Below are positions 52,525-61,733 of a stretch of DNA of 64,000 nt, piece by piece; the stretch's first letter is position 1, and every line of letters begins with the position of its first letter. The stretch spans positions 1,302,001-1,366,000 of the forward strand of contig NZ_CP035490.1 in the NCBI RefSeq assembly GCF_004135205.1, read 5' to 3'. A program made the translations under genes and the position numbers. This DNA comes from Hahella sp. KA22. GTDB lineage: Bacteria > Pseudomonadota > Gammaproteobacteria > Pseudomonadales > Oleiphilaceae. The notes under the pieces are model-generated. The model was given only the letters and a program-made list of their open reading frames with translations, ran no database searches and had not been told where the DNA came from.

Positions 52525-53463
52525 ATGAACCACTTCAAGCGACTGTTGATCAGCGGTCTGATGTTATTGACGAGTGTTAACGCCTATAGCGCGCAAAGCT
52601 GCAAAGAAGTCACTTTTGCGGATGTCGGCTGGACTGACATCACCGCCACGACTGCGTTGACCTCCGTCATTCTGCAGGGACTGGGCTATTCCACGGAATC
52701 CCAGTTACTGTCTGTGCCGGTGACCTACAAGTCGCTGGAGAACGGCGATGTGGACGTGTTCCTGGGCAACTGGATGCCAACCATGGAAGCGGATATTCGC
52801 CCCTATGTGGAAAACAAATCTGTGGAAGTCGTCGGCAAGAACCTGGAAGGCGCCAAATATACGTTGGCGGTGCCCTCTTATGTGGCGGAAGCGGGCGTGA
52901 AAACATTCGCGGATATCGCCAAGCATGCGGATAAGTTCAAAGATCGTATTTACGGCATTGAGCCTGGCAACGACGGCAATCGTCTGATTCAGGACATGAT
53001 CGATAAAAACGCCTTCGCTCTGAAAGAATTCAAAGTGGTGGAGTCCAGTGAAGCAGGCATGCTGTCGCAGCTGAAAAGAGCCGTTAAGCGTAAAGAGTGG
53101 ATTGTGTTTCTGGCCTGGGAGCCGCATCCGATGAACGCCAACTTTGAGCTGACTTATCTCAGCGGCGGCGATGATTATTTCGGCCCTAACTTCGGTGGCG
53201 CGTCTGTATTCACCAATGTGCGTAAAGGCTTGATGAATGAGTGCGGTAACCTGGCGCAACTGCTGAACAACCTGGAGTTTTCCCTGCAAATGGAAAACGA
53301 AGTCATGGGCGCGATTTTGGATGACAAGAAAAAGCCTGAAGCGGCGGCCAAAGCCTGGTTGAAGGAAAATTTCGACAGCGTCGAAGCCTGGTTGCAGGGC
53401 GTGAAAACCATTGACGGCAAGCCAGCGGCGCCGGCAGTGAAAAAACACCTGGACCTGATGTAA
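52525..53463 (+). CDS. choX: Choline ABC transporter substrate-binding protein
   Basis: A 312-aa periplasmic binding protein of the OpuAC/ProX class. Start at the ATG with GAGAGG upstream, followed by a signal peptide (MNHFKRLLISGLMLLTSVNA, cleaved near YSA). DVGWTDITATTALTSVILQG, VDVFLGNWMPTMEADIRPYV and GIEPGNDGNRLIQDMIDKNA are hallmarks of ChoX; aromatic residues such as W and Y in these blocks form the quaternary-ammonium cage. It is followed by permease and ATPase genes in the bet operon. Confidence 0.94.
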   Translation: MNHFKRLLISGLMLLTSVNAYSAQSCKEVTFADVGWTDITATTALTSVILQGLGYSTESQLLSVPVTYKSLENGDVDVFLGNWMPTMEADIRPYVENKSVEVVGKNLEGAKYTLAVPSYVAEAGVKTFADIAKHADKFKDRIYGIEPGNDGNRLIQDMIDKNAFALKEFKVVESSEAGMLSQLKRAVKRKEWIVFLAWEPHPMNANFELTYLSGGDDYFGPNFGGASVFTNVRKGLMNECGNLAQLLNNLEFSLQMENEVMGAILDDKKKPEAAAKAWLKENFDSVEAWLQGVKTIDGKPAAPAVKKHLDLM

Positions 53464-53475
53464 GCAGGCGCAGGT

Positions 53476-54321
53476 ATGGACTGGAGTAGTAATTTAAGCG
53501 CTCTCAGCAGCTACAAACTGCCAGTCGGCGATTGGATGGAAAGCCTGGTCGATATGCTTATCGACCATGGCGGCGCCTTCTTCGACGGTGTCGCCGTTTG
53601 TCTGGAATACCTGATCCAGGGGCTCACTGAGGCGCTGTTGTTTGCGCCGCCCTGGTTGTTCATCGCCGTCATCGTGGCGTTCGCCGCCTGGCGTCATCGC
53701 AATTGGTCATCGCCGTTGTTCGCATTGGTCGCCTTGGGCCTCATCTGGAATATGGGGTACTGGGAGGAAACCATCGAAACGCTGGCGCTGGTTCTGTTTG
53801 CGACCGGATTCTGCGTGCTGTTCGGGGTTCCTATCGGCATCGCCGCCGCGCATCGTCCCTGGTTGTATCGTGGTATGCGGCCCTTGCTGGACTTGATGCA
53901 GACGATTCCGACCTTTGTTTATCTGATACCGACCCTGACGCTGTTTGGTCTGGGCGTCGTACCTGGCCTGATCTCAACCGTGATCTTCGCTATCGCCGCG
54001 CCAATCCGCCTGACCCATCTGGGTATCACACAGGTGCCGGAAGAATTATTGGAAGCCGGCAAAGCGTTTGGCTGCAAACCCAGCGTGTTGCTGCTGAAAG
54101 TAGAGATACCTGCGGCGATGTCCAGCATTATGGCGGGCGTCACTCAGTGCATCATGCTGTCTTTGTCCATGGTGGTCATCGCCGCCCTGGTCGGCGCCGA
54201 CGGACTGGGCAAACCAGTGGTGCGCGCCTTGAATACGGTGGATATCGCCACTGGATTTGAAGCCGGGCTGGCTATCGTACTGATCGCCATTTTATTGGAC
54301 AGACTGTTTAAAAGAGCCTGA
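53476..54321 (+). CDS. choW: Choline ABC transporter permease
   Basis: A 281-aa inner-membrane permease with about six helices. The EAA loop, FGCKPSVLLLKVEIPAAMSS, and YLIPTLTLFGLGVVPGLIST are typical of ProW/ChoW-type proline-betaine/choline importers. It starts 12 bp after choX. With ChoV and ChoX it imports choline for the BetBA pathway. Confidence 0.94.
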   Translation: MDWSSNLSALSSYKLPVGDWMESLVDMLIDHGGAFFDGVAVCLEYLIQGLTEALLFAPPWLFIAVIVAFAAWRHRNWSSPLFALVALGLIWNMGYWEETIETLALVLFATGFCVLFGVPIGIAAAHRPWLYRGMRPLLDLMQTIPTFVYLIPTLTLFGLGVVPGLISTVIFAIAAPIRLTHLGITQVPEELLEAGKAFGCKPSVLLLKVEIPAAMSSIMAGVTQCIMLSLSMVVIAALVGADGLGKPVVRALNTVDIATGFEAGLAIVLIAILLDRLFKRA

Positions 54322-54366
54322 GCGCGCCGCGCTTGGTCTCTGCTGAAAAAGTAGTGGGCTATTGCC

Positions 54367-55545
54367 ATGATTGAGTTTAAAAACGTAGACGTGGTGTTCG
54401 GCGACCAGCCCCAGCAGGCTATCGCTCTGCTGGATGAAGGCCAGGACCGGGAAGCGATTCTCGACCGCACCGGACACACTGTCGCCGTCAATAACGCCAG
54501 CCTGAGAGTGGAAAAGGGCGAAATTTGTGTGCTGATGGGGCTGTCCGGCTCCGGTAAATCCAGTTTGCTGCGCACAGCGAACGGTTTGAATCCAGTGGCC
54601 CGAGGGCAAGTGCTCATCACCACGGAAGACGGCGAGCAGGACTTCTTCGCCTTGCCTGTCGAGCAACAGCGCAAGCTGCGGCTGGAGCGCATCACTATGG
54701 TGTTTCAGAAGTTCGCGCTGATGCCTTGGCTGACAGTGGGAGAGAATGTCGCTTTTGGTCTGGAAATGAAGGGAATGAGCCGCGTTCAGGTGAAAAAGCG
54801 GGTGGATGAGCAACTGGAGCTGGTGGGACTGGCGCAATGGCGCGACACCAAGCCCGGCGAGCTGTCCGGCGGTATGCAGCAACGGGTCGGTCTGGCGCGG
54901 GCGCTGGCGATGGAGTCCGATATTATTCTGATGGATGAGCCCTTTTCCGCATTGGACCCGCTGATCCGAAATCAGCTGCAGGATGAATTGCTGCGCCTGC
55001 AGGAGAAACTGAACAAAACGGTGATCTTCGTCAGTCACGATCTGGATGAGGCGCTGAAGCTCGGCAACCATATCGCCATTATGAAAGACGGATGTATCGT
55101 GCAGCATGACACGCCGGAAAATATAGTGTTGAATCCCGCCAATGATTATGTGCGCAGTTTTGTCTCGCACACCAATCCGGTCAATGTGCTGCTTGCGCAA
55201 TCGCTGATGCGTCCGCTGACGACGGCGGAAAAGGTGGCGGATGAAATCTGCGTCAGCAAGCGCTACGACTATTGGCTGAAAACGGCGGACAAGCTGGAGG
55301 ACAGCCAGGTTCGATATGCCGACGCCGTATTCCCCGTGCAACGCTGGAGTTCGGAGCAGGAGGTGGAAAGCCTGCAAAAGCTACCCACGATCATCCCTGC
55401 GGATACGCTTATGCGGGACGTGGTGGCCATCCGCCACTTCACTGGCCATGCCATACTGGTCGGCGGCGAAAAGGAAATATCCGGCGTCATCAACGACCAG
55501 AACATCTACCACGCCCTTCTGGGCCGTCACCTCGACGACAACTGA
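54367..55545 (+). CDS. choV: Choline ABC transporter ATP-binding protein
   Basis: A 392-aa ATPase. Walker A is GLSGSGKSSLLR, the signature is LSGGMQQRVGLARAL, Walker B is IILMDEPFSALDPL, and the switch histidine is in VIFVSHDLDEALK. The N-terminal extension with DVVFGDQPQQAIALLDEGQD is specific for the ChoV group. A C-terminal segment of some 130 residues (after about 260) is likely regulatory. It is the last gene of the operon, followed by a strong terminator. Confidence 0.94.
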   Translation: MIEFKNVDVVFGDQPQQAIALLDEGQDREAILDRTGHTVAVNNASLRVEKGEICVLMGLSGSGKSSLLRTANGLNPVARGQVLITTEDGEQDFFALPVEQQRKLRLERITMVFQKFALMPWLTVGENVAFGLEMKGMSRVQVKKRVDEQLELVGLAQWRDTKPGELSGGMQQRVGLARALAMESDIILMDEPFSALDPLIRNQLQDELLRLQEKLNKTVIFVSHDLDEALKLGNHIAIMKDGCIVQHDTPENIVLNPANDYVRSFVSHTNPVNVLLAQSLMRPLTTAEKVADEICVSKRYDYWLKTADKLEDSQVRYADAVFPVQRWSSEQEVESLQKLPTIIPADTLMRDVVAIRHFTGHAILVGGEKEISGVINDQNIYHALLGRHLDDN

Positions 55546-55549
55546 TCTT

Positions 55550-55580
55550 AACGGCTCGCTTTGCGAGCCGTTTCCTTTTC
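55550..55580 (+). terminator. Rho-independent terminator of the bet-cho operon
   Basis: AACGGCTCGC (55550-55559) pairs perfectly with GCGAGCCGTT (55563-55572) across a 3-base loop and is followed by TCCTTTTCC, just 4 bp after the choV stop codon. Confidence 0.88.
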
Positions 55581-55624
55581 CTTCCATTAAGTTTTCGTCT
55601 GGCTGTTATTGGCGAGTTCCGTAG

Positions 55625-56155
55625 TTATGGCCAAGAAAGCTCGTATTCTTGGCACAGACCATCCGTCAATTTTTTACAGAGACTATGATCATTTATTAAG
55701 GAGTCGATCGTTTCCGCCTGGCTAAAAAGAGGGGATGCGGAAACTACGAGAGGGGTTGAGCTATTGCCTGAGCTTACAAGGTATCCATACCACTTTCGCT
55801 TTAATGTCTGTGACTCAGAAAACGGAATTTCACTAACGATGAATCCGCTAATGCTGGTTGAAAATGAGTTAACTCTGTATGAAAGGGTAACCGTATAAGT
55901 GCTGACAACATATATAACTGCAGAAACTACTGCGCCTCCGAGCATTGTCTTTGTAGGTTTTTTAGATAGAAAGTAAGCGTAACTAATAAGGCAAGTTGTA
56001 AAAGCAAGAGCTGCCTGTAAGTAAATGGATGTAGAGTATATTTTTTCGAGATCTGCGAAGCCGTCAAGAAGACGCCAACTGTTTGTAAGAATAAAAGAAA
56101 ATAAATGAGCTAGAGTTATCGATAGACATATCGTAATGCTTAAAGCTTTTTTCAT
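55625..56155 (-). CDS. Hypothetical membrane protein in an AT-rich segment
   Basis: A 176-aa protein with about three hydrophobic segments (SITICLSITLAHLFSFIL, IYLQAALAFTTCLISYAYFL, GGAVVSAVIYVVSTYTVTLS) and a polar C-terminal half. Ribosome site is poor and codon/base usage (A/T-rich) differs from the flanking operons, which suggests recent acquisition. No family recognised. I call it with caution. Confidence 0.5.
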   Translation of the reverse strand: MKKALSITICLSITLAHLFSFILTNSWRLLDGFADLEKIYSTSIYLQAALAFTTCLISYAYFLSKKPTKTMLGGAVVSAVIYVVSTYTVTLSYRVNSFSTSISGFIVSEIPFSESQTLKRKWYGYLVSSGNSSTPLVVSASPLFSQAETIDSLINDHSLCKKLTDGLCQEYELSWP

Positions 56156-56387
56156 TGAAGGTAACTCTCGCTAGTACCTGGAGCCAATCCCAGTAACCAT
56201 TGTCTCTACCACTAGTCTAATTGTCTCATCAGATCAAAAAGGTATTTTGGTTTAAGATTAAGGCTGATTTTAATATCGCCTGTCTTATTCTCGAGAGCGG
56301 CCATTCTAGAGACGCTTGTGGAAAAGGGATAGGCTTTGTGATTTGATGGACCATTAGTTTGTTTATTAAGGCTCTAGTTTTTCAACG

Positions 56388-56777
56388 ATGCTGAACATCT
56401 CTACACCTGCACTACTATTTCCCGCCATATCCCTGCTATTGCTGGCTTACACCAACCGTTTTCTGGTGATTGCCCAGTTGATACGCTCTTTGTACAAGCA
56501 ATTAAATGAGACGAAGGAGCGTCATATGAAGCAGCAGATTCTGCATTTGCGGAAGCGGATTCATCTGATTCGCTGGATGCAGTCTCTGGGAGTTATGGCT
56601 TTTATTCTGTGTACGCTTTCTATGGGCAGTCTGATTTTGGAGTTGGAGTATGTTGGGGAATGGCTGCTTGGAGGGAGTTTATTGTTTTTGTTAGGTTCTT
56701 TGATTATTTGTCTGGTGGAGATTCATATCTCTGGCGCTGCGTTGAGCATCCAGTTGAATAATCTGGAAGACCTCTGA
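56388..56777 (+). CDS. DUF2721-family membrane protein
   Basis: A 129-aa protein with three membrane helices (LLFPAISLLLLAYTNRFLVI, WMQSLGVMAFILCTLSMGSL, LLGGSLLFLLGSLIICLVEI) and a basic cytoplasmic loop between the first and second (RHMKQQILHLRKRIHLIR). The TPALLFPAISLLLLAYTNRF start and the EIHISGAALSIQL end are conserved in the DUF2721 family, whose function is unknown. A bidirectional terminator follows. Confidence 0.82.
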   Translation: MLNISTPALLFPAISLLLLAYTNRFLVIAQLIRSLYKQLNETKERHMKQQILHLRKRIHLIRWMQSLGVMAFILCTLSMGSLILELEYVGEWLLGGSLLFLLGSLIICLVEIHISGAALSIQLNNLEDL

Positions 56778-56792
56778 TATACGCGTAATAAA

Positions 56793-56818
56793 AAAGCCAG
56801 CATGACGCTGGCTTTTTC
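56793..56818. terminator. Bidirectional terminator between convergent genes
   Basis: AAAGCCAGC (56793-56801) pairs with GCTGGCTTT (56807-56815). It has T-runs on both strands, so it can serve the DUF2721 gene and the convergent membrane-protein gene at 56840. Confidence 0.85.
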
Positions 56819-56839
56819 TTTCCTGGAGCTGAGTGGCGA

Positions 56840-57589
56840 CTAGCCCGCCATCGTTTGCTCTTCAACGCCGAAGATATTCCGATACAGTGCGCCGTAGCAG
56901 ATCATGCTCATAGGGATCGTCCAAATCAGGCCAATACCCAGTGGAATCATTGCGACAAAGTTAATCAAGCCCAGCAACAGGAACAGACCCAAAACGGCGA
57001 ACCAGCGTTTGGTGATGGCTTTGCGAGAGGCCTCCAGGGCTTGCCAGATTGACAGATCTTTCTCAACAACCAGTGGCAGCGCCAAGTAATAACTCACCGC
57101 CAAATAAATACCGGGTATTACTAACAGTATGAAACCAATGAAAATCAGGATGTACATCACGATTACAGTTAATAATAAAGGCAGCGCTTTATTAAAGTAG
57201 TTGAATACCTCCCCAACATTTAAAGGCGCATCGACCGAGCGCTTCAAGCCCAGCATGAATAGACCCATGCCAAGTGGCAGCGATACGGCTGTGATAACTA
57301 TTTGGTTTAGTATGGCGAAGACGATAGCAGCGCCACCGCTGTCTGGACCTACAATTCCTACGACAAAGCCCATAACCAGTGATACGCCGAACATGACGGC
57401 GAAGTAAACAATACCTGCTAAGATCATTGTCAGCTTGGCCCCACTGGTGCGCTCCCAGGCCTCGCTGATCAGTTCGCCCACCCGAAAGTGGTAGTTGCCG
57501 TTAACGCCGTCTTCCAGCGAGCCCCACCTGCGGTCTCCACTACGCTCCGGAGTGAGGTTGGATTGCGGAGTAGAATAAACGTCGCTCAT
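56840..57589 (-). CDS. Multi-pass membrane protein of unknown function
   Basis: A 249-aa protein with a soluble N-terminal 40 residues (MSDVYSTPQSNLTPERSGDR) and about six helices. The stretch FILLVIPGIYLAVSYYLALP followed by VEKDLSIWQALEASRKA resembles the membrane domains of glycerophosphodiesterase-like and DUF975-type proteins, common in bacteria and poorly understood. AAGGA lies before the ATG. It is monocistronic, with terminator shared with 56388. Confidence 0.78.
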   Translation of the reverse strand: MSDVYSTPQSNLTPERSGDRRWGSLEDGVNGNYHFRVGELISEAWERTSGAKLTMILAGIVYFAVMFGVSLVMGFVVGIVGPDSGGAAIVFAILNQIVITAVSLPLGMGLFMLGLKRSVDAPLNVGEVFNYFNKALPLLLTVIVMYILIFIGFILLVIPGIYLAVSYYLALPLVVEKDLSIWQALEASRKAITKRWFAVLGLFLLLGLINFVAMIPLGIGLIWTIPMSMICYGALYRNIFGVEEQTMAG

Positions 57590-57807
57590 AGTTATTCCTT
57601 AATGCCCGTTGTTTTATTAAAAATAATTAACAGACAAAATATAGCATATAATTCCTAACAGGTAGTCAGACTGGAAAATTTATTTTTTACAAAGAGTTAC
57701 GTAGTTCTCGATGTGAAGTGGTAAGTTGTTTAAAAAGAGAACTGTTTGTGGCGTTAATGAGCAGGGAAAAGTATTGAGGCCTTTAGGCAGGCCCCAATAG
57801 ACAGAGC

Positions 57808-58815
57808 TTATTTACTAAACGCCCGCAGCGCTTGCGCCAGACGATCAATATCATCCCGTGAGATATCGAGATGCGTAACAAACCGGATCGTTGGTGAGGG
57901 TGAAATTAATATATTTTGTGATTTCAGATACTGCGCCAGTGCGTTGAGGTCGTCCCCTCGGTAGGTGGCGAACGCCATGTTGGTCTGCACCAGACTCATA
58001 TCTATGTCGAACAGGTCGGTCTCCGCCAGGCGTTGCGCCAGATAGGCGGCGTTGTCGTGATCCTCCTGCAGACGTTCAACTCCCGACTGCAATGCAATGA
58101 TGCCCGCTGCGGCCAGCACGCCAGCTTGCCGCATGCCGCCGCCACAGACTTTTCGCCAGCGCCGGGCGGTGTCGATAAAGGACTTATCGCCGCACAAGAG
58201 GGAACCGACCGGCGCGCCGAGGCCTTTTGACAGGCAAATGGAGACGGAGTCGAAGTATTGCGTGACCTCTTTGGGGTCAATGCCTTGCTTGACGGTTGCA
58301 TTGAACAGGCGCGCTCCGTCCAGATGGGTGGCCAGTCCCCGACGGCGGGCAAGGTCCGTTGCGTTGCGGATGTAATCTTGCGGAATTACCTTGCCGCCAA
58401 TTGTATTTTCCAGGCTAAGCAGGCGGGTGCGGGCGAAATGAAAGTCGTCAGGTTTGATGGCCGCCTCGATTTTCGCCAGAGGGATTGTTCCGTCCGCATC
58501 ATGCTCGATAGGTTGAGGTTGAATGCCTCCCAGCACCGCTGCGCCGCCGCCTTCATATTTATAGGTGTGAGCCTGTTGGCCTACCAGGTACTCGTCGCCG
58601 CGCTGACAGTGGGTGAGCAACGCCAGCAGGTTGGTCTGGGTGCCGCTGCAGGCGAACAAGGCGGCTTCATAGCCCAGCATCTCCGCCGCTATGTCCTGCA
58701 GGCGGTTGACGGTTGGGTCATCGCCGTAGACGTCATCGCCGACTTCAGCGGCCGCCATGGCGGTTCTCATGGTCTGACTGGGGCGGGTAACAGTGTCGCT
58801 GCGAAAATCAATCAT
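57808..58815 (-). CDS. ltaE: Low-specificity L-threonine aldolase
   Basis: A 335-aa PLP enzyme that splits L-threonine or allo-threonine to glycine and acetaldehyde. IDFRSDTVTRPSQTMRTAM and AEVGDDVYGDDPTVNRLQ are the family N-terminus; the PLP lysine lies in SICLSKGLGAPVGSLLCG; HLDGARLFNA provides the aspartate facing the cofactor ring, and GGGMRQAGVLAAAGI is also conserved. Length is typical of LtaE (333-350 aa). The ribosome site is weak. Confidence 0.94.
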   Translation of the reverse strand: MIDFRSDTVTRPSQTMRTAMAAAEVGDDVYGDDPTVNRLQDIAAEMLGYEAALFACSGTQTNLLALLTHCQRGDEYLVGQQAHTYKYEGGGAAVLGGIQPQPIEHDADGTIPLAKIEAAIKPDDFHFARTRLLSLENTIGGKVIPQDYIRNATDLARRRGLATHLDGARLFNATVKQGIDPKEVTQYFDSVSICLSKGLGAPVGSLLCGDKSFIDTARRWRKVCGGGMRQAGVLAAAGIIALQSGVERLQEDHDNAAYLAQRLAETDLFDIDMSLVQTNMAFATYRGDDLNALAQYLKSQNILISPSPTIRFVTHLDISRDDIDRLAQALRAFSK

Positions 58816-59131
58816 AATTGGATCCCAATGCGATAGAATGTTCTGTTTTGGTCGGGCTGCTCATATCATTGACGCCGAATATCCTGTCCGTGAGGACAGG
58901 AACAAGTTGTCAAGCCAATACTAATTTGGTAATTCTGAGCGCCCCTGACTTTTTTAAAGGACTAGACCAGAGCGAATATTACGGATTAATCGCGAAATTG
59001 CGGAGCCTGGCCCTCCCAATTGTGTTAAAGTTACGTGTTACTACGTATACCTCTGCAGTCGACGGTTTATGCGGCTAAATAAACCGTATTGAGGGTAGTA
59101 AGGATTAACACGCCCAGATTCGGACGACAAT
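58816..59131. other. 316-bp divergent intergenic region
   Basis: It lies between ltaE (leftward) and the Cache-sensor gene (rightward). GTCCGTGAGGACAG around 58887-58900 makes a small hairpin, and no open frame with coding character is seen. Nothing else stands out. Confidence 0.5.
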
Positions 59132-60919
59132 GTGTTTCGAACCAAAAGACGTAGAGCCAAGCACTCGATCCAGTTTCATTTGGCGATGGCCTTTATTGCG
59201 CTGTTACTGACCTTCGGCGCGGTATTAGGTTGGTTTCACCACCAGAAAATGTCGGACATATTCATAACGTCGACCCATCACTTGTTCGATAGAGTGGCTA
59301 CGGACGTCAGCGGCGCGTTCTACGCAGGCTACTCCCCCGTTTCCGCCACCGTCAAACTACTATCACTATCGCCGTTGATGCAGGAAAGCGACCTCGAAGG
59401 CCGCTTACAGCACTTACCCAGTCTGGTCGCCGTTTTACGCGCGCAGCCGCAAGTCGCCGCGTTATCCGTAGGGTATGCGGATTCGGAATACTTCATCATC
59501 CGCAACCTGAACTCAGAATATCTGCTGAAGCGTTTTGACGCGCCACTGGGCGCTCATTATGTGGTGGACAATATCGAGCGCAGCGACGGCGCCAACGCTT
59601 TCATGCGCTTTTACTACGATGAAGCGCTGAATCGAATTGGCGAGAAAGACCTCGGTTACACCAATTACGATCCCACCGTGCGCCCCTGGTATCGTCTGGC
59701 GGCCTATACCCGTGACGTCACCACTACGCAGCCTTATTTGTATTATTTTATCGGTAAGGTCGGGGTGACGGCGGTAAAGCAGGACCCCGCCAGCGGCGCG
59801 GTGTTCGCGGCGGACATCACCTTGGAGTCGCTGTCGCAGACATTGCAGGAGAATCGGGTCAGTCCTTCCTCGCAAATGCTGATCTATACCCATGACGGTA
59901 GCGTGATCGGCAGTCTGGACCCCGCTACGATAGTCGTGGATAACGACCCCGAGAAACTGCGCATTCTGCAACTGGCGGATCTGAAAAGCCCTGAGATTCG
60001 TGATTTTATCGCGCGGCAGAAGGAGTCCGCCGGCTCGGACTTCTTCTTTGATTCCCATGGCGAGCGTTGGTTGGGAGTGACCCGTCCCGTTAATCTGGTG
60101 GGCTTCACCGCCAACCTGATGATACTGGCGCCGGAGTCCGAGTTATTGGCCGAGGCGTACGAAATCACCAATCAGTCAGGCATTATCACTCTGGTTATCG
60201 TGATATTGGCCTTGCCGTTCGCCCTGTTTTTCGCCAATCAGATTGCTCGCCCGCTCAGAAATCTGGCGGAGGAAACCCGGCGTATCCAGCGCCTGGATTT
60301 TGTGTCGCCACTGACGGTGAAGTCATCCATCAGCGACATCGACTCCCTGGCGTCCGCGATTGAATTGATGAAAAACACCATCAGCCGCTTCACCGGACTG
60401 ACCCGTACTCTGGCGGAAGAGCAGGATTTCGAGCGCCTGCTGCATGAGGTGTCCCTGAATGCGATGCATATGAGCCAGGCGGAAGGGTCGCTGGTCTACC
60501 TGATCGACCCTGAAGAGGAGCATTTGTGGCCGGCGTGTTTCCAGACGCGTCATGGCGCTAAAACTCATCATGCCATGCCGTCGCTGCGTTTGTCTGATCA
60601 GAATATCGCCTTTGTGCAGGCGACCTATCAAGAGGACCTGAGCGTCATCGCCGTCACCTACGACTCAGCTGCCCGTTGCGGCACCCACGAGAGTTTGTTG
60701 AATCACGTCGGCAGCGAACGCCTCAGCGCTGTGGCGATGCCGCTCAAGAATCGCCAGGGGCGTCGCATTGGTCTGCTCTGTCTGCTGTTTCAGCCCGATG
60801 AAGAAAATGGCCTGTCCGCGCCGGAAGAGAGGCTGGCGTTTGTGCGGGCGCTGGCGGGCCTGTGCGCCCTTTCCATCGACAGCGGATATCGCGCCAGTCC
60901 CCGCAAGCAGGCGGTCTGA
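59132..60919 (+). CDS. dCache-HAMP-GAF sensor protein without an output domain
   Basis: A 595-aa membrane sensor, starting at GTG. TM1 (about 14-36), a double-Cache periplasmic domain (about 37-345, GYTNYDPTVRPWYRLAAY is the hallmark), TM2 (about 349-370), HAMP (ANQIARPLRNLAEETRRIQR) and a GAF domain (about 425-590, EEQDFERLLHEVSLNAMHMS, RLSAVAMPLKNRQGRRIGLL). Proteins with this head usually continue with a cyclase, GGDEF, HD-GYP or kinase domain; here the chain ends soon after GAF. It may work through the following genes. A weak ribosome site (GGAC) is present. Confidence 0.85.
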   Translation: MFRTKRRRAKHSIQFHLAMAFIALLLTFGAVLGWFHHQKMSDIFITSTHHLFDRVATDVSGAFYAGYSPVSATVKLLSLSPLMQESDLEGRLQHLPSLVAVLRAQPQVAALSVGYADSEYFIIRNLNSEYLLKRFDAPLGAHYVVDNIERSDGANAFMRFYYDEALNRIGEKDLGYTNYDPTVRPWYRLAAYTRDVTTTQPYLYYFIGKVGVTAVKQDPASGAVFAADITLESLSQTLQENRVSPSSQMLIYTHDGSVIGSLDPATIVVDNDPEKLRILQLADLKSPEIRDFIARQKESAGSDFFFDSHGERWLGVTRPVNLVGFTANLMILAPESELLAEAYEITNQSGIITLVIVILALPFALFFANQIARPLRNLAEETRRIQRLDFVSPLTVKSSISDIDSLASAIELMKNTISRFTGLTRTLAEEQDFERLLHEVSLNAMHMSQAEGSLVYLIDPEEEHLWPACFQTRHGAKTHHAMPSLRLSDQNIAFVQATYQEDLSVIAVTYDSAARCGTHESLLNHVGSERLSAVAMPLKNRQGRRIGLLCLLFQPDEENGLSAPEERLAFVRALAGLCALSIDSGYRASPRKQAV

Positions 60920-61124
60920 GGCTAAGCGGCCCGCATAGCGGGCTATGCCATCTCTCAACTTGATTTATAATTCGATTCGTGGAAAGGTTGTGCCCACTCA
61001 TGCGGATCAAATTAGCGAACAAATAATGCCGAAACGTCAACAGCCTCTTGGCGTCCGAACAGGCGACGAATATGCAGCGCGAGCGCGTCGTCGCAAGTCA
61101 TGCGGCAAGCTCCAATAAGCCTGT

Positions 61125-61733
61125 ATGCCAATTCATTTTGTTACCGGCTCGCATAATTTCAGGCGGCTTCTATCCTTACTCCTGTTGCTTCTCAGTTGCG
61201 CCTGGACGTTAACGGCGCATGCGGACACCATGGAGGAGCGTCGCATCCGCACCGGCCTGAAGTTGTTCCGCTCCCTGCTGGCGGCGGATCAGGATATCGA
61301 GTCCAAGAAGACCCACGACGACTATTTGAAAATAGTGCTCATATACGCCAACAACAGCGCCAAAGCGGAGTTCTATGGCCGTGAACTGCTGGAGCTGGGC
61401 GAGGGTGAGCTGCAGGCGCGGGTGCGAGGGCTGCCAATTCGAGTTGAGATTTCCAATGATTTCGCATTGAGCAAATATCAGACAGCGCCGCCCGCCGGTA
61501 TTTTCATTATTGAAAAACTGTTCGACGACGAACTAAAGCAATTGATCGAGTTCGGCGTCGACAAACAGGTGGTGCTTTTCTCTCCGTTTGAAGGGGATGT
61601 GTCCAAAGGCGTTTTGGGCGGACTGGCGGTCGAGGCGCATATAAAGCCTTACATCAATTTGCAGACGTTGGCGGAATCGCAGATTCGTATCAAAGCGTTT
61701 TTTCTGAAGGTGGCGAAAACATATGGCCCGTGA
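61125..61733 (+). CDS. YfiR-like periplasmic protein (DUF4154)
   Basis: A 202-aa exported protein with a hydrophobic signal ([19 protein letters not shown]). The C-terminal [21 protein letters not shown] and the mid-section [18 protein letters not shown] follow the YfiR/DUF4154 pattern. YfiR in Pseudomonas holds the cyclase YfiN off from the periplasm. Here it overlaps a hybrid kinase by 11 bases, suggesting that this pair forms an analogous periplasmic on/off switch for the kinase. The start is uncertain, since no strong ribosome site lies near the ATG. Confidence 0.72.
   Translation: MPIHFVTGSHNFRRLLSLLLLLLSCAWTLTAHADTMEERRIRTGLKLFRSLLAADQDIESKKTHDDYLKIVLIYANNSAKAEFYGRELLELGEGELQARVRGLPIRVEISNDFALSKYQTAPPAGIFIIEKLFDDELKQLIEFGVDKQVVLFSPFEGDVSKGVLGGLAVEAHIKPYINLQTLAESQIRIKAFFLKVAKTYGP

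Noticed and set aside
53703-54260. 185-codon plus frame within choW
   Set aside because: It is a +1 shadow of the permease gene, which has clear family motifs.
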